A stretch of DNA of 64,000 nucleotides from COMBO-56-21 sp963705355 (GCA_963705355.1 OY970070.1:1860001-1924000), one strand, 5' to 3'; numbered from the stretch's first letter, positions 34,478-44,053 are shown. Made by a program: numbers and translations. The notes: generated from the letters alone by a model not told the origin.

Positions 34478-35803
34478 CTAGAACAGCCACATGAGCATTA
34501 TGGTCGAGACGAACAGGGTCGCCATCGCTATCGGGAACCCCACCAGGGTGAACTTCCAGAAGTTGACTTCGACCCCCATCCCCTCCGCCTTCTCCGCGAC
34601 GATGACATTCGCTGCCGCGCCGAGTATAGTCGCGTTCCCTGCGAGCGTCGAGCTGGAGGCGAGTGCCAACCAAAGGTCGGTGTGAGATATCGGGATCATC
34701 TCGCTCAGCAGCATGACGGCAGGGACGTTGCTCACGAGGTTCGACAGGAAAGCGCTCAGGCCAGTCAACCAGCCAAGGCTCGGTATTCCTCCGTCCTGGA
34801 ACCCGGGAAATGCGTTCTTGATCTCGTCCAGGAGGGTGGAATCCTTGACCCCTTCGATCACGATGAACAGGCCCACGAAGAACAGGATGATGGACCAGTC
34901 AACCCCTGCGAGCATGTCCCTCGCTTTGACATCGGTCACGAGCGGAACGACGAACAGTGCTGCTACTCCGCCCAGGAATGCGACGAGGGCTATCGGGGTG
35001 CCAAGCACGTGGCTGAGGATGAATGCCAGGAATGTCAGCGCGGTGATGCCGATGAGCGCATAGAGCCCGGTCTTTCTCTCTTTGAGCTTCCGGATCCCGG
35101 ATGTCGTCGCAGCGTCTCCCTTCACGAGCTCATCCTCGAATGCCTTCCAGCCGTCCTTCAGGATCCTTCTCCTGAACTCCTGGGCCGACCCCTTCTCGAT
35201 GTCCTTCCTGTAGAACAGGTACAGTATCGCGATCGCCACGAGCATGCAGACGATCGAGACAGGAACGAGCCTGATGGAGAAGTCCACGAACGAGATGCCA
35301 GCCTTCGTGGCGATAAAGGCGTTCTGGGGATTGCCGACGACGGTGGCGACGCTCCCGATGTTGGCCGCAAGCGCCTCGGCGACGAGAAACGGCACCGGAT
35401 TCGATTTCAATAGCCTGCATGTCCTGATTATGATGGGGGTGAAGAGCAACACGACGGTGTCGTTGAGCACGAGCGCTGACAGGCCGCCCGTCACTAGCAT
35501 CGTCAGCACGAGGAATGTGAACTGGTCTTTCGAGTACTTGATCATCCTGAGCGAGACCCATTCGAAGAACCCGCACAGCTCGAGGCCGGCGACCAGTGTC
35601 ATCATGCCAACAAGGAGGATTATTATGTCCAGATTGATCGCGTCTATCGCATGCGACGGTTTGACCACGCCAAGAATGATCATGAGAGCGGCGCCCACGA
35701 GAGCGGCTGCAGGTCTGTCGATCTTGATCTTGGGGAATCTCCTGATGGATATCAACGCGTATGTGACCAGGAAGACCGCGAAGGCGATTAGAAGAGTCCC
35801 CAT
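34478..35803 (-). CDS. ArsB/NhaD (ion transporter superfamily) permease
   Basis: 441 residues, 11-12 transmembrane helices arranged as two homologous halves: LNDTVVLLFTPIII and NIGSVATVVGNPQNAF in the first, SNLVSNVPAVMLL and LAGNATILGAAANVI in the second. These re-entrant-loop signatures belong to the ArsB/NhaD/CitM group of the ion transporter superfamily. Arsenite, sodium/proton antiport or carboxylate transport are all possible; no arsR, arsC or arsA gene is adjacent. Divergent from hisS. Confidence 0.8.
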   Translation of the reverse strand: MGTLLIAFAVFLVTYALISIRRFPKIKIDRPAAALVGAALMIILGVVKPSHAIDAINLDIIILLVGMMTLVAGLELCGFFEWVSLRMIKYSKDQFTFLVLTMLVTGGLSALVLNDTVVLLFTPIIIRTCRLLKSNPVPFLVAEALAANIGSVATVVGNPQNAFIATKAGISFVDFSIRLVPVSIVCMLVAIAILYLFYRKDIEKGSAQEFRRRILKDGWKAFEDELVKGDAATTSGIRKLKERKTGLYALIGITALTFLAFILSHVLGTPIALVAFLGGVAALFVVPLVTDVKARDMLAGVDWSIILFFVGLFIVIEGVKDSTLLDEIKNAFPGFQDGGIPSLGWLTGLSAFLSNLVSNVPAVMLLSEMIPISHTDLWLALASSSTLAGNATILGAAANVIVAEKAEGMGVEVNFWKFTLVGFPIAMATLFVSTIMLMWLF

Positions 35804-35893
35804 CGATACGCAGGAATCCCCAGCCCGAATATGAATGTGAGCATGGAGGCCTATCCAAAAGCATTAAGAAACGGTTGGCCGTTCAAGCGGACG

Positions 35894-37171
35894 ATGATTC
35901 AGAGGCCAAGGGGAACGAGGGATTTCGGTCCCGCTGAGATGGCCAAGCGCAGGAAGGTCGAGATGGCCATGCGCGAGACCTGTGCTCGCTTCGGTTTCGG
36001 AGAGGTCGTCACACCGACCTTCGAGCACGCTGAGCTGTTCATATTGAGGTCGGGGCAGGGAATCATAGACGAGATGTACGTGTTCAAAGACAAGGGCGAC
36101 AGGGAGATGGCGCTTCGCCCTGAGATCACCGCCTCTGTCATCAGATTCTTCGTCAACGAGCTCTCGACCCTGCCGAAGCCTCTCAAGCTCTACTATGTCG
36201 GCAACTGCTTCCGGTACGAGAACCCCCAGAGCGGCAGGTTCAGGGAGTTCTTTCAGCTAGGAGCTGAATTGATAGGCGCCAAGAACCCGGAGACGGACGC
36301 TGAGGTCATTGCGCTCGCAGTCAACTGCATTCGAGCTGCTGGTCTCGAGAACTTCGTCGTCAGGATCGGCCACATCGGGATACTCAAGTCGCTCGTGCAC
36401 GACGATATCAAGGACCCGAAGGTCGCAGCTGAGGTCCTCAGGATGGTCGACAAAGAGGATTTCGACGCGCTCGGCGACATGTTCGACGCCAAAGCACTTC
36501 CGAGAAAGCTTTTCGACAGGATAACCGCGCTCGCGGAAATCAAGGGAGAGATCGAACTCCTGAACAACCTTGAGCCATCCGAGGCCGTGGATTACCTGAG
36601 AGAGGTCTTCTCGGTCCTGAAGCTACTCGGAATCGACGACTGCCAGGTGGACCTGGGAATCGTCCGAGGACTTGACTATTACTCGGGAATGGTCTTTGAA
36701 ATCGATGCCCCTAGGCTCGGCGCGGAGAAGCAGATACTTGGTGGGGGCTCCTATACGCTTTCGGAGCTGTTCGGCGGGGAGCCCGTGTTCAGCACGGGCT
36801 TCGCGATAGGCATCGACAGGGTCGTGCTCGCAGTCGAGGCCGAGAGGGAGATCAGTGTGGCGCCTGCTCTTGATGCCTACGTCATCTCCGCGAATGACGA
36901 CATGCGGAAGTATGCCTTTGGCATCGTCACGAGGCTGAGGTCACAGGGCCTCAAGGCAGATGTGGACCTTATGCGGCGGACCATGAGCAAGAACCTGAAG
37001 TACGCATCCTCCGCGGGGGCCAGATACGCAGTCATCGTTGGAGAGAAGGAGATGTCAAAGCGGTCTGTCACCTTAAGGGACATGAAATCCGGCGAACAGA
37101 AAGTGGTTCTTGCCGATGAGCTTGGCGTGCAGATCAAGAAGGCGGAGGCGTCAAAGATAGTGGGTCATTGA
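35894..37171 (+). CDS. hisS: Histidyl-tRNA synthetase
   Basis: 425 residues. Class II motifs: motif 1 region with FGFGEVVTPTFE, motif 2 CFRYENPQSGRFREFFQ, the HisA motif GIVRGLDYYSGMVFE, motif 3 in STGFAIGIDRV, and a C-terminal anticodon-binding domain from about 330. The ATG at 35894 is chosen since PRGTRDF, the conserved beginning, follows it directly; an in-frame extension to 35831 exists but lacks support. A weak TATA-like CATTAAGA at about 35862-35869 would give a short leader. Confidence 0.95.
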   Translation: MIQRPRGTRDFGPAEMAKRRKVEMAMRETCARFGFGEVVTPTFEHAELFILRSGQGIIDEMYVFKDKGDREMALRPEITASVIRFFVNELSTLPKPLKLYYVGNCFRYENPQSGRFREFFQLGAELIGAKNPETDAEVIALAVNCIRAAGLENFVVRIGHIGILKSLVHDDIKDPKVAAEVLRMVDKEDFDALGDMFDAKALPRKLFDRITALAEIKGEIELLNNLEPSEAVDYLREVFSVLKLLGIDDCQVDLGIVRGLDYYSGMVFEIDAPRLGAEKQILGGGSYTLSELFGGEPVFSTGFAIGIDRVVLAVEAEREISVAPALDAYVISANDDMRKYAFGIVTRLRSQGLKADVDLMRRTMSKNLKYASSAGARYAVIVGEKEMSKRSVTLRDMKSGEQKVVLADELGVQIKKAEASKIVGH

Positions 37172-37248
37172 CCTATTCTGAAAGAAGGAAAAATGATAGT
37201 ATGATCCACCCGGAGCATCGCCCCGGATGGGTTGGAGTTTGATCGCGC

Positions 37249-38502
37249 CTACGGGTAGAAGCCTCGGAGTCTCGTCGCGTCTGCGACTCTCTTCACTGCA
37301 ACGAGGTACGCTGCGTCCCTCATGGTGCACTTGTGCTTCTCGTGCATGTTCCAGACCTCATGGAACGCCGCAGTGATCTTCGTGTCGAGGCGTTTGTTGA
37401 CCTCTTCCTCGGTCCAGTAGTAGTTGTAGTTGTTCTGGACCCACTCGAAGTAGCTCACCGTGACACCGCCGGAGTTTGCAAGGATGTCGGGTAGGACGAG
37501 CACACCATTCTTCCACAGGATCGCATCAGCCTCGAAGGTCGTTGGGCCGTTCGCACCCTCACCGGAGATCTTGGCATTGATCTTGCCAGCATTGTCCTTG
37601 GTGATCACGTTCTCGAGAGCGCAAGGCAATAACACATCGACCTTGAGGTTGAGGATATCTTCGTTGCTGATGGGCTTCGAGCCCGGAAATCCCTTTACCT
37701 GGCCGGTTTTCTGCTTGTGCGCCCAGACCTCGTCGTATTTCAGACCCTTCTCGTTGACGATGCCGCCCTGGGAGTCGCTGACCGCGATGACCATGCAGCC
37801 GAAGTCGCGCTCGATGAGCTTGTGGGCGAATGCACCTACGTTACCATAGCCCTGGATGGCCACGGTCGCGCCCTTTAGGTTCAGACCTATCTTCTTCGCT
37901 GCTTCCCTCACGCAGAACACGAGTCCCCTTGATGTCGCCTCAGGCCTGCCGAGCGAGCCTCCGAGCTCCCTTGGCTTGCCTGTGATGACGCCAGGGACTG
38001 GATATCCCTTTTGCATGCTGTACGTATCCATGATCCAGGCCATCTCTCGGCCGCCCGTGTTCACATCCGGAGCAGGAATGTCCTTCTCCGGGCCGATGAT
38101 GATCGAGATCTCGGACGCGTACCTGCGCGTCATCCGCTCGATCTCGCCTACTGACATCTTCTTCGGGTCGCAGATGATGCCTCCCTTCGCACCGCCGTAG
38201 GGGATGTCAACAGTCGCAGTCTTCCAGGTCATCCAGGACGAAAGGGCTCTGACCTCGTCGATATCCACCTGTGGGTGGTACCTGATGCCGCCCTTGTACG
38301 GGCCACGGGCCTCATTGTGCTGGACCCTGTATCCGGTGAAAACCTTGATAGAGCCGTCATCCATCTTGACCGGGAAGTGTACATGGAGCTCCCTCTTCGG
38401 GCTCTTCAGGACCTCGATCATGCCCGGATCAAGAGTCAGAGTCTTCCCTGCCTTGTCGACCATCTTCTTCATTTCCTCGAACGGATTTGCTTTGCCTGCC
38501 AT
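37249..38502 (-). CDS. gdhA: Glutamate dehydrogenase (NAD(P)-dependent)
   Basis: 417 residues, the usual archaeal hexameric length. GGIRYHP, the catalytic lysine region VDIPYGGAKGGI, PAPDVNTGG, and the Rossmann motif AIQGYGNVGAFAHKL are all intact; substrate-binding segment LVLPDILANSGGVTVSYFEW is present. Interconverts glutamate and 2-oxoglutarate plus ammonium; in fermenting archaea it works in glutamate oxidation. Convergent with hisS; the 77-nt spacer has a partial inverted repeat around CCGG at 37209-37229 that may end both transcripts. Confidence 0.96.
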   Translation of the reverse strand: MAGKANPFEEMKKMVDKAGKTLTLDPGMIEVLKSPKRELHVHFPVKMDDGSIKVFTGYRVQHNEARGPYKGGIRYHPQVDIDEVRALSSWMTWKTATVDIPYGGAKGGIICDPKKMSVGEIERMTRRYASEISIIIGPEKDIPAPDVNTGGREMAWIMDTYSMQKGYPVPGVITGKPRELGGSLGRPEATSRGLVFCVREAAKKIGLNLKGATVAIQGYGNVGAFAHKLIERDFGCMVIAVSDSQGGIVNEKGLKYDEVWAHKQKTGQVKGFPGSKPISNEDILNLKVDVLLPCALENVITKDNAGKINAKISGEGANGPTTFEADAILWKNGVLVLPDILANSGGVTVSYFEWVQNNYNYYWTEEEVNKRLDTKITAAFHEVWNMHEKHKCTMRDAAYLVAVKRVADATRLRGFYP

Positions 38503-38792
38503 TCTAACACCATTGGCCTAATCCATCCCCGCGCGAGAAGACTTCCCACACGGGATGATTGTGAAAGCGCATGCCAAGATTGAATTTAAAGGTTGCCTCT
38601 TAACTAGGCTTTCCCGCTGGAAATGGTGCGATTTTCAGGCAGGTGTTTTTAAAGGTTCTTCGAACGGCTGGCCTCGCGATTGGAATGTGTGTCCGATTCT
38701 CATGCATGGATTGAAAAGCCACGATTCCGCAAATGCCCCTTTCGACACGCATGTCCGAAAACCATCAGCTGCCCCGATAATCGCGCTATGCG
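38503..38792. other. 290-nt intergenic region upstream of gdhA
   Basis: No gene, tRNA or clear repeat. TTTAAA-centred boxes at about 38585-38592 and 38647-38656 are symmetrical; the first, on the minus strand, is about 85 nt upstream of the gdhA ATG and the best promoter candidate. Confidence 0.4.
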
Positions 38793-39383
38793 CTAGCAGA
38801 GATCGAAGCCGATCAGTATCGACGCGAGCCTTGGGTCGTCCTTCAACCCAGCGCTGCTCCTGATGAAGAGGTCGCCGACCGTCGAAGGACTTGAGGAGAC
38901 GACGCGCGACGTTCCGTCAATTCGCTCGACCTCCTTGAACGGCACTGGCGGCAGAATGAACCGCGCACCATGGCTCGAACCCTCCTCGTAGAATATGACG
39001 AAGTCCTTGCCCAGGAAGATCGCCCTGCTCTTTGGGGTGCTCTTCACCTTCTCCCCTGGCAGAATCTCCCTTCCTATGATCTTGCCCTTCTCGTTGACCA
39101 GGACCACGGTCGGATGAGGAGGCCCTCGGAAGGTCTTGTCCTTGACGATGCACGCGACATGCTGGCGCCTGAGACACTCGCGCACACCGTCGTTCCGAAC
39201 GGTGAGCGGCCCAAGGGACGGGTAGTGTCTCTCCATCTTGCCCAAGCGGATCCGCATCTCCTTGGTCAGGTAGAACGCATGCTTCACTCCCTTGAGGGCG
39301 GACAGGACCTCGCGTACTTCGTCCAACTTCCTCTTCGCCGGTCCAGCTGGGTTCATGTCACACCCTTCTATTCGATCGCTCAT
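38793..39383 (-). CDS. Conserved-looking hypothetical protein coupled to PDO
   Basis: 196 residues, soluble, mixed alpha/beta. A segment VKHAFYLTKEMRIRLGKMERHYP is followed by several beta strands (TVVLVNEKGKIIGREILPGE, RAIFLGKDFVIFYEEG). It has four cysteines without CxxC spacing. I do not recognise a family. The ATG at 39383 overlaps the stop of the upstream PDO gene by 4 nt (ATGA), so it is probably co-translated and may share a redox role. A long upstream extension is shadow sequence. Confidence 0.6.
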   Translation of the reverse strand: MSDRIEGCDMNPAGPAKRKLDEVREVLSALKGVKHAFYLTKEMRIRLGKMERHYPSLGPLTVRNDGVRECLRRQHVACIVKDKTFRGPPHPTVVLVNEKGKIIGREILPGEKVKSTPKSRAIFLGKDFVIFYEEGSSHGARFILPPVPFKEVERIDGTSRVVSSSPSTVGDLFIRSSAGLKDDPRLASILIGFDLC

Positions 39384-40048
39384 CGCGGCTGCAGCGGCTC
39401 CACGTGCGAGAGCGCGTGCATCACGTGCATCACGAACAGATCTTCTGGCACCGCCCCGTTGAACTCGAACTTGTCGTTGATCACGATCTTCGGCACATTG
39501 GTCACGGCGAACTTCTGCGCCAATGGGACGAATTCCGTCGACTCTACCATGTCCGCCCAGATCATGTCGCTCTCTATCGCGAGCTTGTGGGCAAGCCTGA
39601 CAGCTGCCGGGCAGAACGGGCATGTGGGCGTTACGAATACCTGGATGTGGACTGAGTTGTCGATCAGCTTCAGAACATCCTTGGTCTTCTGGGACAGGCC
39701 GCTCTCTCCCCTGGAGACGTCCAGGATCGCGCCGACGAAGGACGTGAACTCATAGCCTGACGGTATCCCGTAGAACCTCACGCCATAGTCCTTCTTTCCG
39801 ATCACTGCAACGGCAGGGATCTTGTCGATCCTGAATTCCTTCGCCTTCACCATGTCCTTGACGAAGTCGTACTTCTCTACCTTAATCTTCGGAGAGATCT
39901 CGGCCAGTTCGGTCGCGACCTGCTCCGTCTCCTTGCAGAACATGCACGGCGTTTCCTGAGTGAACACCACGAGCCTAACCTCGTTCACAAGCTTCTCGTT
40001 GAACTGCTTGGTCAGTATCTCCCTGTCTTTCTCCGGTATCAGCGCCAT
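39380..40048 (-). CDS. Protein disulfide oxidoreductase (two glutaredoxin-like domains)
   Basis: 222 residues. Two thioredoxin folds, each with an active-site CxxC: C35-C38 (TPCMFC) and C143-C146 (TPTCPFC). This is the archaeal/thermophile PDO architecture, which oxidises, reduces and isomerises protein disulfides in the cytoplasm, often with thioredoxin reductase. cis-Pro motifs (KIPAV and NVPKI) are present in both halves. Second gene of a minus-strand cluster: OsmC (24 nt upstream), PDO, then a hypothetical protein. Confidence 0.92.
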   Translation of the reverse strand: MALIPEKDREILTKQFNEKLVNEVRLVVFTQETPCMFCKETEQVATELAEISPKIKVEKYDFVKDMVKAKEFRIDKIPAVAVIGKKDYGVRFYGIPSGYEFTSFVGAILDVSRGESGLSQKTKDVLKLIDNSVHIQVFVTPTCPFCPAAVRLAHKLAIESDMIWADMVESTEFVPLAQKFAVTNVPKIVINDKFEFNGAVPEDLFVMHVMHALSHVEPLQPR

Positions 40049-40072
40049 CTAAAACACCTCTCGTTCCTGTAC

Positions 40073-40498
40073 TCACTCCGAGACGCCCACGTCGATCTTG
40101 ATGCCTTCCCTCACGCTCGCCGTGACTATGCAGAAATCCTCGAATATACCCTTGCATCGTTCGAGCTTTTCTTTGTCAACCTTGTCTGCAGTGGTCTTCA
40201 GGTTTACCTTAATTTCTGCAATTCTCCACCTGCCCTTCTCGTTGCGTGCCAAGGAGGTCTCAACCTCCGTCTCCAGGTCCTTCAGCTTCCCTCTCGACTT
40301 CTCCATGCAGAACAGAAGGCTTGAGCCGAGGCAGTGCCCGATAGCCGATGAGAGCATCATGGCGGCACTCGGAGCCTCAGAGCCTCCGACGGGCGCGGGT
40401 TCGTCCGTGTAGACCTTGGCGCCCTCCAACTCGTCGAAAGTTATCGAGAACTTGTAGCCCTTCTCGCGTTTCATGTGCGCGTGGATCTTCTCGTTCAT
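40073..40498 (-). CDS. OsmC/Ohr-family protein
   Basis: 141 residues, the family length. The two conserved peroxidatic/resolving cysteines are C56 (AIGHCLGSS) and C123 (DFCIVTASVREG). OsmC/Ohr proteins reduce organic hydroperoxides with dithiol cofactors. Placed directly before PDO, which could serve as its reducing partner (inference). Confidence 0.88.
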   Translation of the reverse strand: MNEKIHAHMKREKGYKFSITFDELEGAKVYTDEPAPVGGSEAPSAAMMLSSAIGHCLGSSLLFCMEKSRGKLKDLETEVETSLARNEKGRWRIAEIKVNLKTTADKVDKEKLERCKGIFEDFCIVTASVREGIKIDVGVSE

Positions 40499-40649
40499 GA
40501 TTCTTGCCTCGGTCGCTCATTATGCAGACACTGGTCTAAGTCTTTTCGACGTCTGAGGAATATACCGGAGATTTCGCCCGTGGCGGGACAACTTACAAAT
40601 ACAGTCCATCAAAATGCTGACTCGTTTCTGCAATGCGGGGATCGCGAAG

Positions 40650-42050
40650 ATGAAGATGAGGATCGAGAAGGATTCTCTCGGCGAGAGGGAGGTGCCCGAG
40701 GACGCATACTACGGCATTCAGACTCTGAGGGCGACGGAGAACTTCCCTGTTAGCGGGATCATGGCCAGGCCGGAGTTCATCAACGCGTATGCGATGGTGA
40801 AGAAGGCGGCTGCTCTGGCGAACATGGATGTGGGCTGGCTTGAGCCGCCAGTCGCAAAGGCGATAGTCTCCGCATGCGACGAGATACTTTCTGGAAAGCT
40901 GCACGATCAGTTCGTCGTGGACGATTTCCAAGCTGGCGCCGGGACCTCTTTCAACATGAATCTCAACGAGGTCCTCGCGAACCGCGCGCTCGAGCTGATC
41001 GGTCATAAGAAGGGCGAATACCAGCTGATCCATCCTAACGACCACGTGAACATGGCGCAGTCTACCAACGACACTTATCCGACTGCGATGCGACTTTGCA
41101 TTCTCATTATCGCTCAGGACCTGCTCGACCACCTGGAGAAGCTGAGGCGGGCTTTCGTCAAGAAGGGAATGGAGTTCGAGCGCGTCCTGAAGTCAGGTCG
41201 GACACATTTGATGGACGCTCTGCCGGTCACCCTCGGCCAGGAGTTCATGGCCTATTCTGTCGCCACCAGGAAAGCAAGAGACCAGCTCAAGGAGAAACTG
41301 AAGCTTCTGGAGGAAGTTCCGCTAGGTGCAACCGCCGTTGGCACAGGAGCGAACACTCATCCCGACTACGAAACGCAGGTCGTCAAGCATCTGAGGGCGA
41401 TTACTGGCCTGAACTTGATTGAGGCCGAGGACAAAAGAGAGGCGCTTCAGAGCAGGCTTGACTTCGCCATGGTCTCTGGCGGACTCAAAGCCCTCGCACT
41501 TGAACTGATCAGGATATCAAACGACCTTCGCCTGATGAACTCTGGTCCAACGACTGGCTGGGCCGAGATCAGGTTGCCGGCGACACAGCCCGGGTCTTCC
41601 ATCATGCCGGGCAAGGTCAACCCCGTCATGGCAGAGTGCATGGACATGATATGCTTCCAGATCATGGGCAACGATCTGTCGGTGTCGATGGCTGTCCAGG
41701 CGGGGCAAATGGAGCTGAACGTCATGAACCCCGTAATGATCCACAACATCCTCGAGTCGATGGTCCTGCTCAACAACTACATCCCGGTCTTCATCGACAA
41801 GTGCATTTCGGGAATTGAGGCGAACGAGGACAAGTGCAGGGGTTATCTCGAGAAGAACCCGTCAATAGCCACCTTCTTGGACCCGCACATCGGCTACATG
41901 AAGTCTGCAGAGATTGCCAAGGAAGCGCTGAGGCGGAACATGTCCGTCAAGGAACTTGTCATCGAGAAAGGGATACTCACGCCTGAGCAAGTCGAGCGAA
42001 TTTTCGACATCGAGTTCCTGGTCGGCAGGAAGAAGTCGGACAAGAAGTGA
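40650..42050 (+). CDS. aspA: Aspartate ammonia-lyase (aspartase/fumarase superfamily)
   Basis: 466 residues. Superfamily signature GSSIMPGKVNPVM is complete; SGRTHLMDALPVTLGQE and the STNDTYPTA motif are also present. The N-terminus RIEKDSLGEREVPEDAYYGIQT is typical of aspartase rather than class II fumarase. Catalyses aspartate to fumarate plus ammonium. ATG at 40650 (or 40656) is chosen; the earlier ATG at 40614 lies too close to a TATA-like TTACAAAT at 40593-40600. Confidence 0.85.
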   Translation: MKMRIEKDSLGEREVPEDAYYGIQTLRATENFPVSGIMARPEFINAYAMVKKAAALANMDVGWLEPPVAKAIVSACDEILSGKLHDQFVVDDFQAGAGTSFNMNLNEVLANRALELIGHKKGEYQLIHPNDHVNMAQSTNDTYPTAMRLCILIIAQDLLDHLEKLRRAFVKKGMEFERVLKSGRTHLMDALPVTLGQEFMAYSVATRKARDQLKEKLKLLEEVPLGATAVGTGANTHPDYETQVVKHLRAITGLNLIEAEDKREALQSRLDFAMVSGGLKALALELIRISNDLRLMNSGPTTGWAEIRLPATQPGSSIMPGKVNPVMAECMDMICFQIMGNDLSVSMAVQAGQMELNVMNPVMIHNILESMVLLNNYIPVFIDKCISGIEANEDKCRGYLEKNPSIATFLDPHIGYMKSAEIAKEALRRNMSVKELVIEKGILTPEQVERIFDIEFLVGRKKSDKK

Positions 42051-42086
42051 TCCGGCTCTTGGGGCACAGTCTCGCTGGCGGCATAC

Positions 42087-42097
42087 CTATAAATATC
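42087..42097 (+). promoter_or_regulatory. TATA box for the LsrF-like gene
   Basis: CTATAAATATC lies about 65 nt before the ATG at 42157, inside a 106-nt spacer after aspartase. Confidence 0.6.
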
Positions 42098-42156
42098 GTG
42101 CTCCCTTTTTCAACCGAAAGCTTCCAAGGGCTCTCGCTCTCGGGAGGTGTTGCCTT

Positions 42157-42948
42157 ATGGACTGGGGTTTGCAGAACAGGATTTCGAGAATAATCATGCC
42201 GGACACCGGACGATCGGTCATGCTCGCCGTCGACCATGGGTATTTTCTTGGGCCGACCTCAAGACTGGAAGTTCCAAGGAAGACCATCATGCCTTTGGCT
42301 CCTTATGCTGATTCGATCATGCTCACCAGGGGCGTGCTGAGATCATCAATAGATCCCGGCATATGCAACTCCGTGGTCCTTCGGGTCTCTGGCGGGACCA
42401 GCATCATCGGCGAGGACTTGTCCAATGAAGGAATAATCACGAGTGTCGATGACGCTTTGAGGCTCAATGCTTCCGGTGTTGCGATCTCTGTATTCGTCGG
42501 TAGCAAGCACGAGAGACAGACTCTGCTCGCTCTCTCGGAGCTTGTTAACGAAGGCCAGAAGCACGGGATGCCAGTCCTTGCGGTCACAGCAGTCGGCAAG
42601 GAGCTCGGAAAGAGAGATGCGCGATATCTTTCGCTCGCAAGCAGGATCGCTGCGGAGATCGGCGCGCACATCGTCAAGACTTACTACTGCGACGGCTTCG
42701 AGAAGGTCGTCGAGAGCTGCCCAGTTCCTATCGTAGTTGCCGGCGGGCCGAAACTGCCCGAGAAGGAGGCTCTCGAGCTCACATTCAACTCGATCAAAGC
42801 GGGCGCGACAGGAGTCGACATGGGCAGGAACATCTGGCAGTCGGACCACCCGATACCGATGATCAAGGCAGTCAGAAAGATCGTCCACGAAGACGCTTCA
42901 GCAAAGCAGGCCTACGATCTCTACAAGAAGCTCTCGAAGGAGAAGTAG
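42157..42948 (+). CDS. LsrF-like 3-hydroxy-5-phosphonooxypentane-2,4-dione thiolase (DhnA aldolase family)
   Basis: 263 residues. The protein parallels bacterial LsrF almost throughout: DWGLQNRISRI, VMLAVDHGYFLGP, MLTRGVLRS, a RYLSLASRIAAEIGAHIVKTYY segment with the probable Schiff-base K174, and a final MGRNIWQSDHP. It lacks about 30 N-terminal residues of the bacterial enzyme. LsrF performs the last step of autoinducer-2 breakdown, but close DhnA relatives are class I fructose-bisphosphate aldolases or ADH synthases. GGAGGTG at 42143-42149 confirms the start. A zinc dehydrogenase follows after 24 nt. Confidence 0.82.
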   Translation: MDWGLQNRISRIIMPDTGRSVMLAVDHGYFLGPTSRLEVPRKTIMPLAPYADSIMLTRGVLRSSIDPGICNSVVLRVSGGTSIIGEDLSNEGIITSVDDALRLNASGVAISVFVGSKHERQTLLALSELVNEGQKHGMPVLAVTAVGKELGKRDARYLSLASRIAAEIGAHIVKTYYCDGFEKVVESCPVPIVVAGGPKLPEKEALELTFNSIKAGATGVDMGRNIWQSDHPIPMIKAVRKIVHEDASAKQAYDLYKKLSKEK

Positions 42949-42972
42949 TTTGCACTTGGGAGAAAGGACCAA

Positions 42973-43998
42973 ATGCGCGTCGCGATGTATTACAGGAACA
43001 GTGATGTCCGCCTTCAGGAGATGCCGAAGCCTGAGATAGGACCTGACGAGCTCCTGGTCAAGGTCATCTCGAGTGGCATTTGTGGCAGCGACGTCATGGA
43101 ATGGTACAGGATCAAGCGCGCTCCACTTGTTCTCGGACATGAGATCGCTGGAGACATTGTCGAAGTCGGCAAGAACGTCAAGAAATACAAAGTCGGCCAG
43201 CGCGTCTTCGTTTCTCATCATGTTCCTTGCATGAAGTGCAGGTACTGTCTGGCCGGTCATACGTCGACATGCGACACTCTGCGGACGACGAACTTCTACC
43301 CCGGTGGATTCGCCGAGTATGTCCGCGTGCCCGAGATCAATCTCGAGCATGGAATATTCGTTCTGCCGAAGGAGCTCACATACGACGACGGCGCATTCAT
43401 CGAGCCCTTGGCATGCGTGGTGCGAGGTTTCAAGCTCGGGCGATTCAGGCCGGGTTTCACAGTGCTTGTGCTTGGCAGTGGCATCGCGGGGCTCCTCAAC
43501 ATCAAGCTCGCAAAGGCCCACGACGCGGAGAGGATCATCGCAACGGACATCTCGAAGTACAGACTGGATGCGGCGGAGAGGTTCGGGGCGGATAATATCA
43601 TCGACGCGACCGGAGACGTTCCCAAGCTTGTGCGCGAGGCGAACGGTGGGAGACTCGCAGACTTCGTCATAGTCTGTGTTGGCTCAACCAGCGCGATCGA
43701 TCAGGCGTTCAAGTCCATCGACCGAGGGGGGACCATTCTCTTGTTTGCGCCTCCCATGCCCGGGACCCAGGTTCCTGTTCCATTTGGAGACCTGTGGAAG
43801 GACGAGATCACGATCACAATGACCTACGCCGGAAGTCCGGATGACATCAAGAATGCGATTGAACTCATCCGGCGCAAGAAGATCGTCGTGAGCGACATGA
43901 TCACCCACAGGTTCGGCCTCGCGGACACCGGCAAGGGGTTCGAGCTGGTGGCAAAGGCCGGTGAGTCCATCAAGGTCATCATCGAGCCTCAGAAGTGA
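42973..43998 (+). CDS. Zinc-dependent medium-chain dehydrogenase
   Basis: 341 residues. Catalytic zinc ligands C37, H56 with E57, and E144; structural zinc cysteines C86, C89, C92 and C100 in CMKCRYCLAGHTSTC; Rossmann GSGIAGL at about 168-173. The arrangement matches sorbitol/threonine/alcohol dehydrogenases. Polyol or amino-alcohol oxidation is likely; no residue set fixes the substrate. Close spacing with the LsrF-like gene suggests a shared sugar-phosphate or polyol pathway. Confidence 0.85.
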   Translation: MRVAMYYRNSDVRLQEMPKPEIGPDELLVKVISSGICGSDVMEWYRIKRAPLVLGHEIAGDIVEVGKNVKKYKVGQRVFVSHHVPCMKCRYCLAGHTSTCDTLRTTNFYPGGFAEYVRVPEINLEHGIFVLPKELTYDDGAFIEPLACVVRGFKLGRFRPGFTVLVLGSGIAGLLNIKLAKAHDAERIIATDISKYRLDAAERFGADNIIDATGDVPKLVREANGGRLADFVIVCVGSTSAIDQAFKSIDRGGTILLFAPPMPGTQVPVPFGDLWKDEITITMTYAGSPDDIKNAIELIRRKKIVVSDMITHRFGLADTGKGFELVAKAGESIKVIIEPQK

Positions 43999-44053
43999 AA
44001 CCAAAGACGGGAGTTTGGGAAGGAGTTTCAGTTGGCAACGACAGACACAAGGC

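Noticed and set aside
38503..38792. Possible tRNA or small RNA in the gdhA upstream region
   Set aside because: A GGTTCTTCGAAC segment resembles part of a T-arm, but no acceptor, D-arm or anticodon stem could be paired around it.
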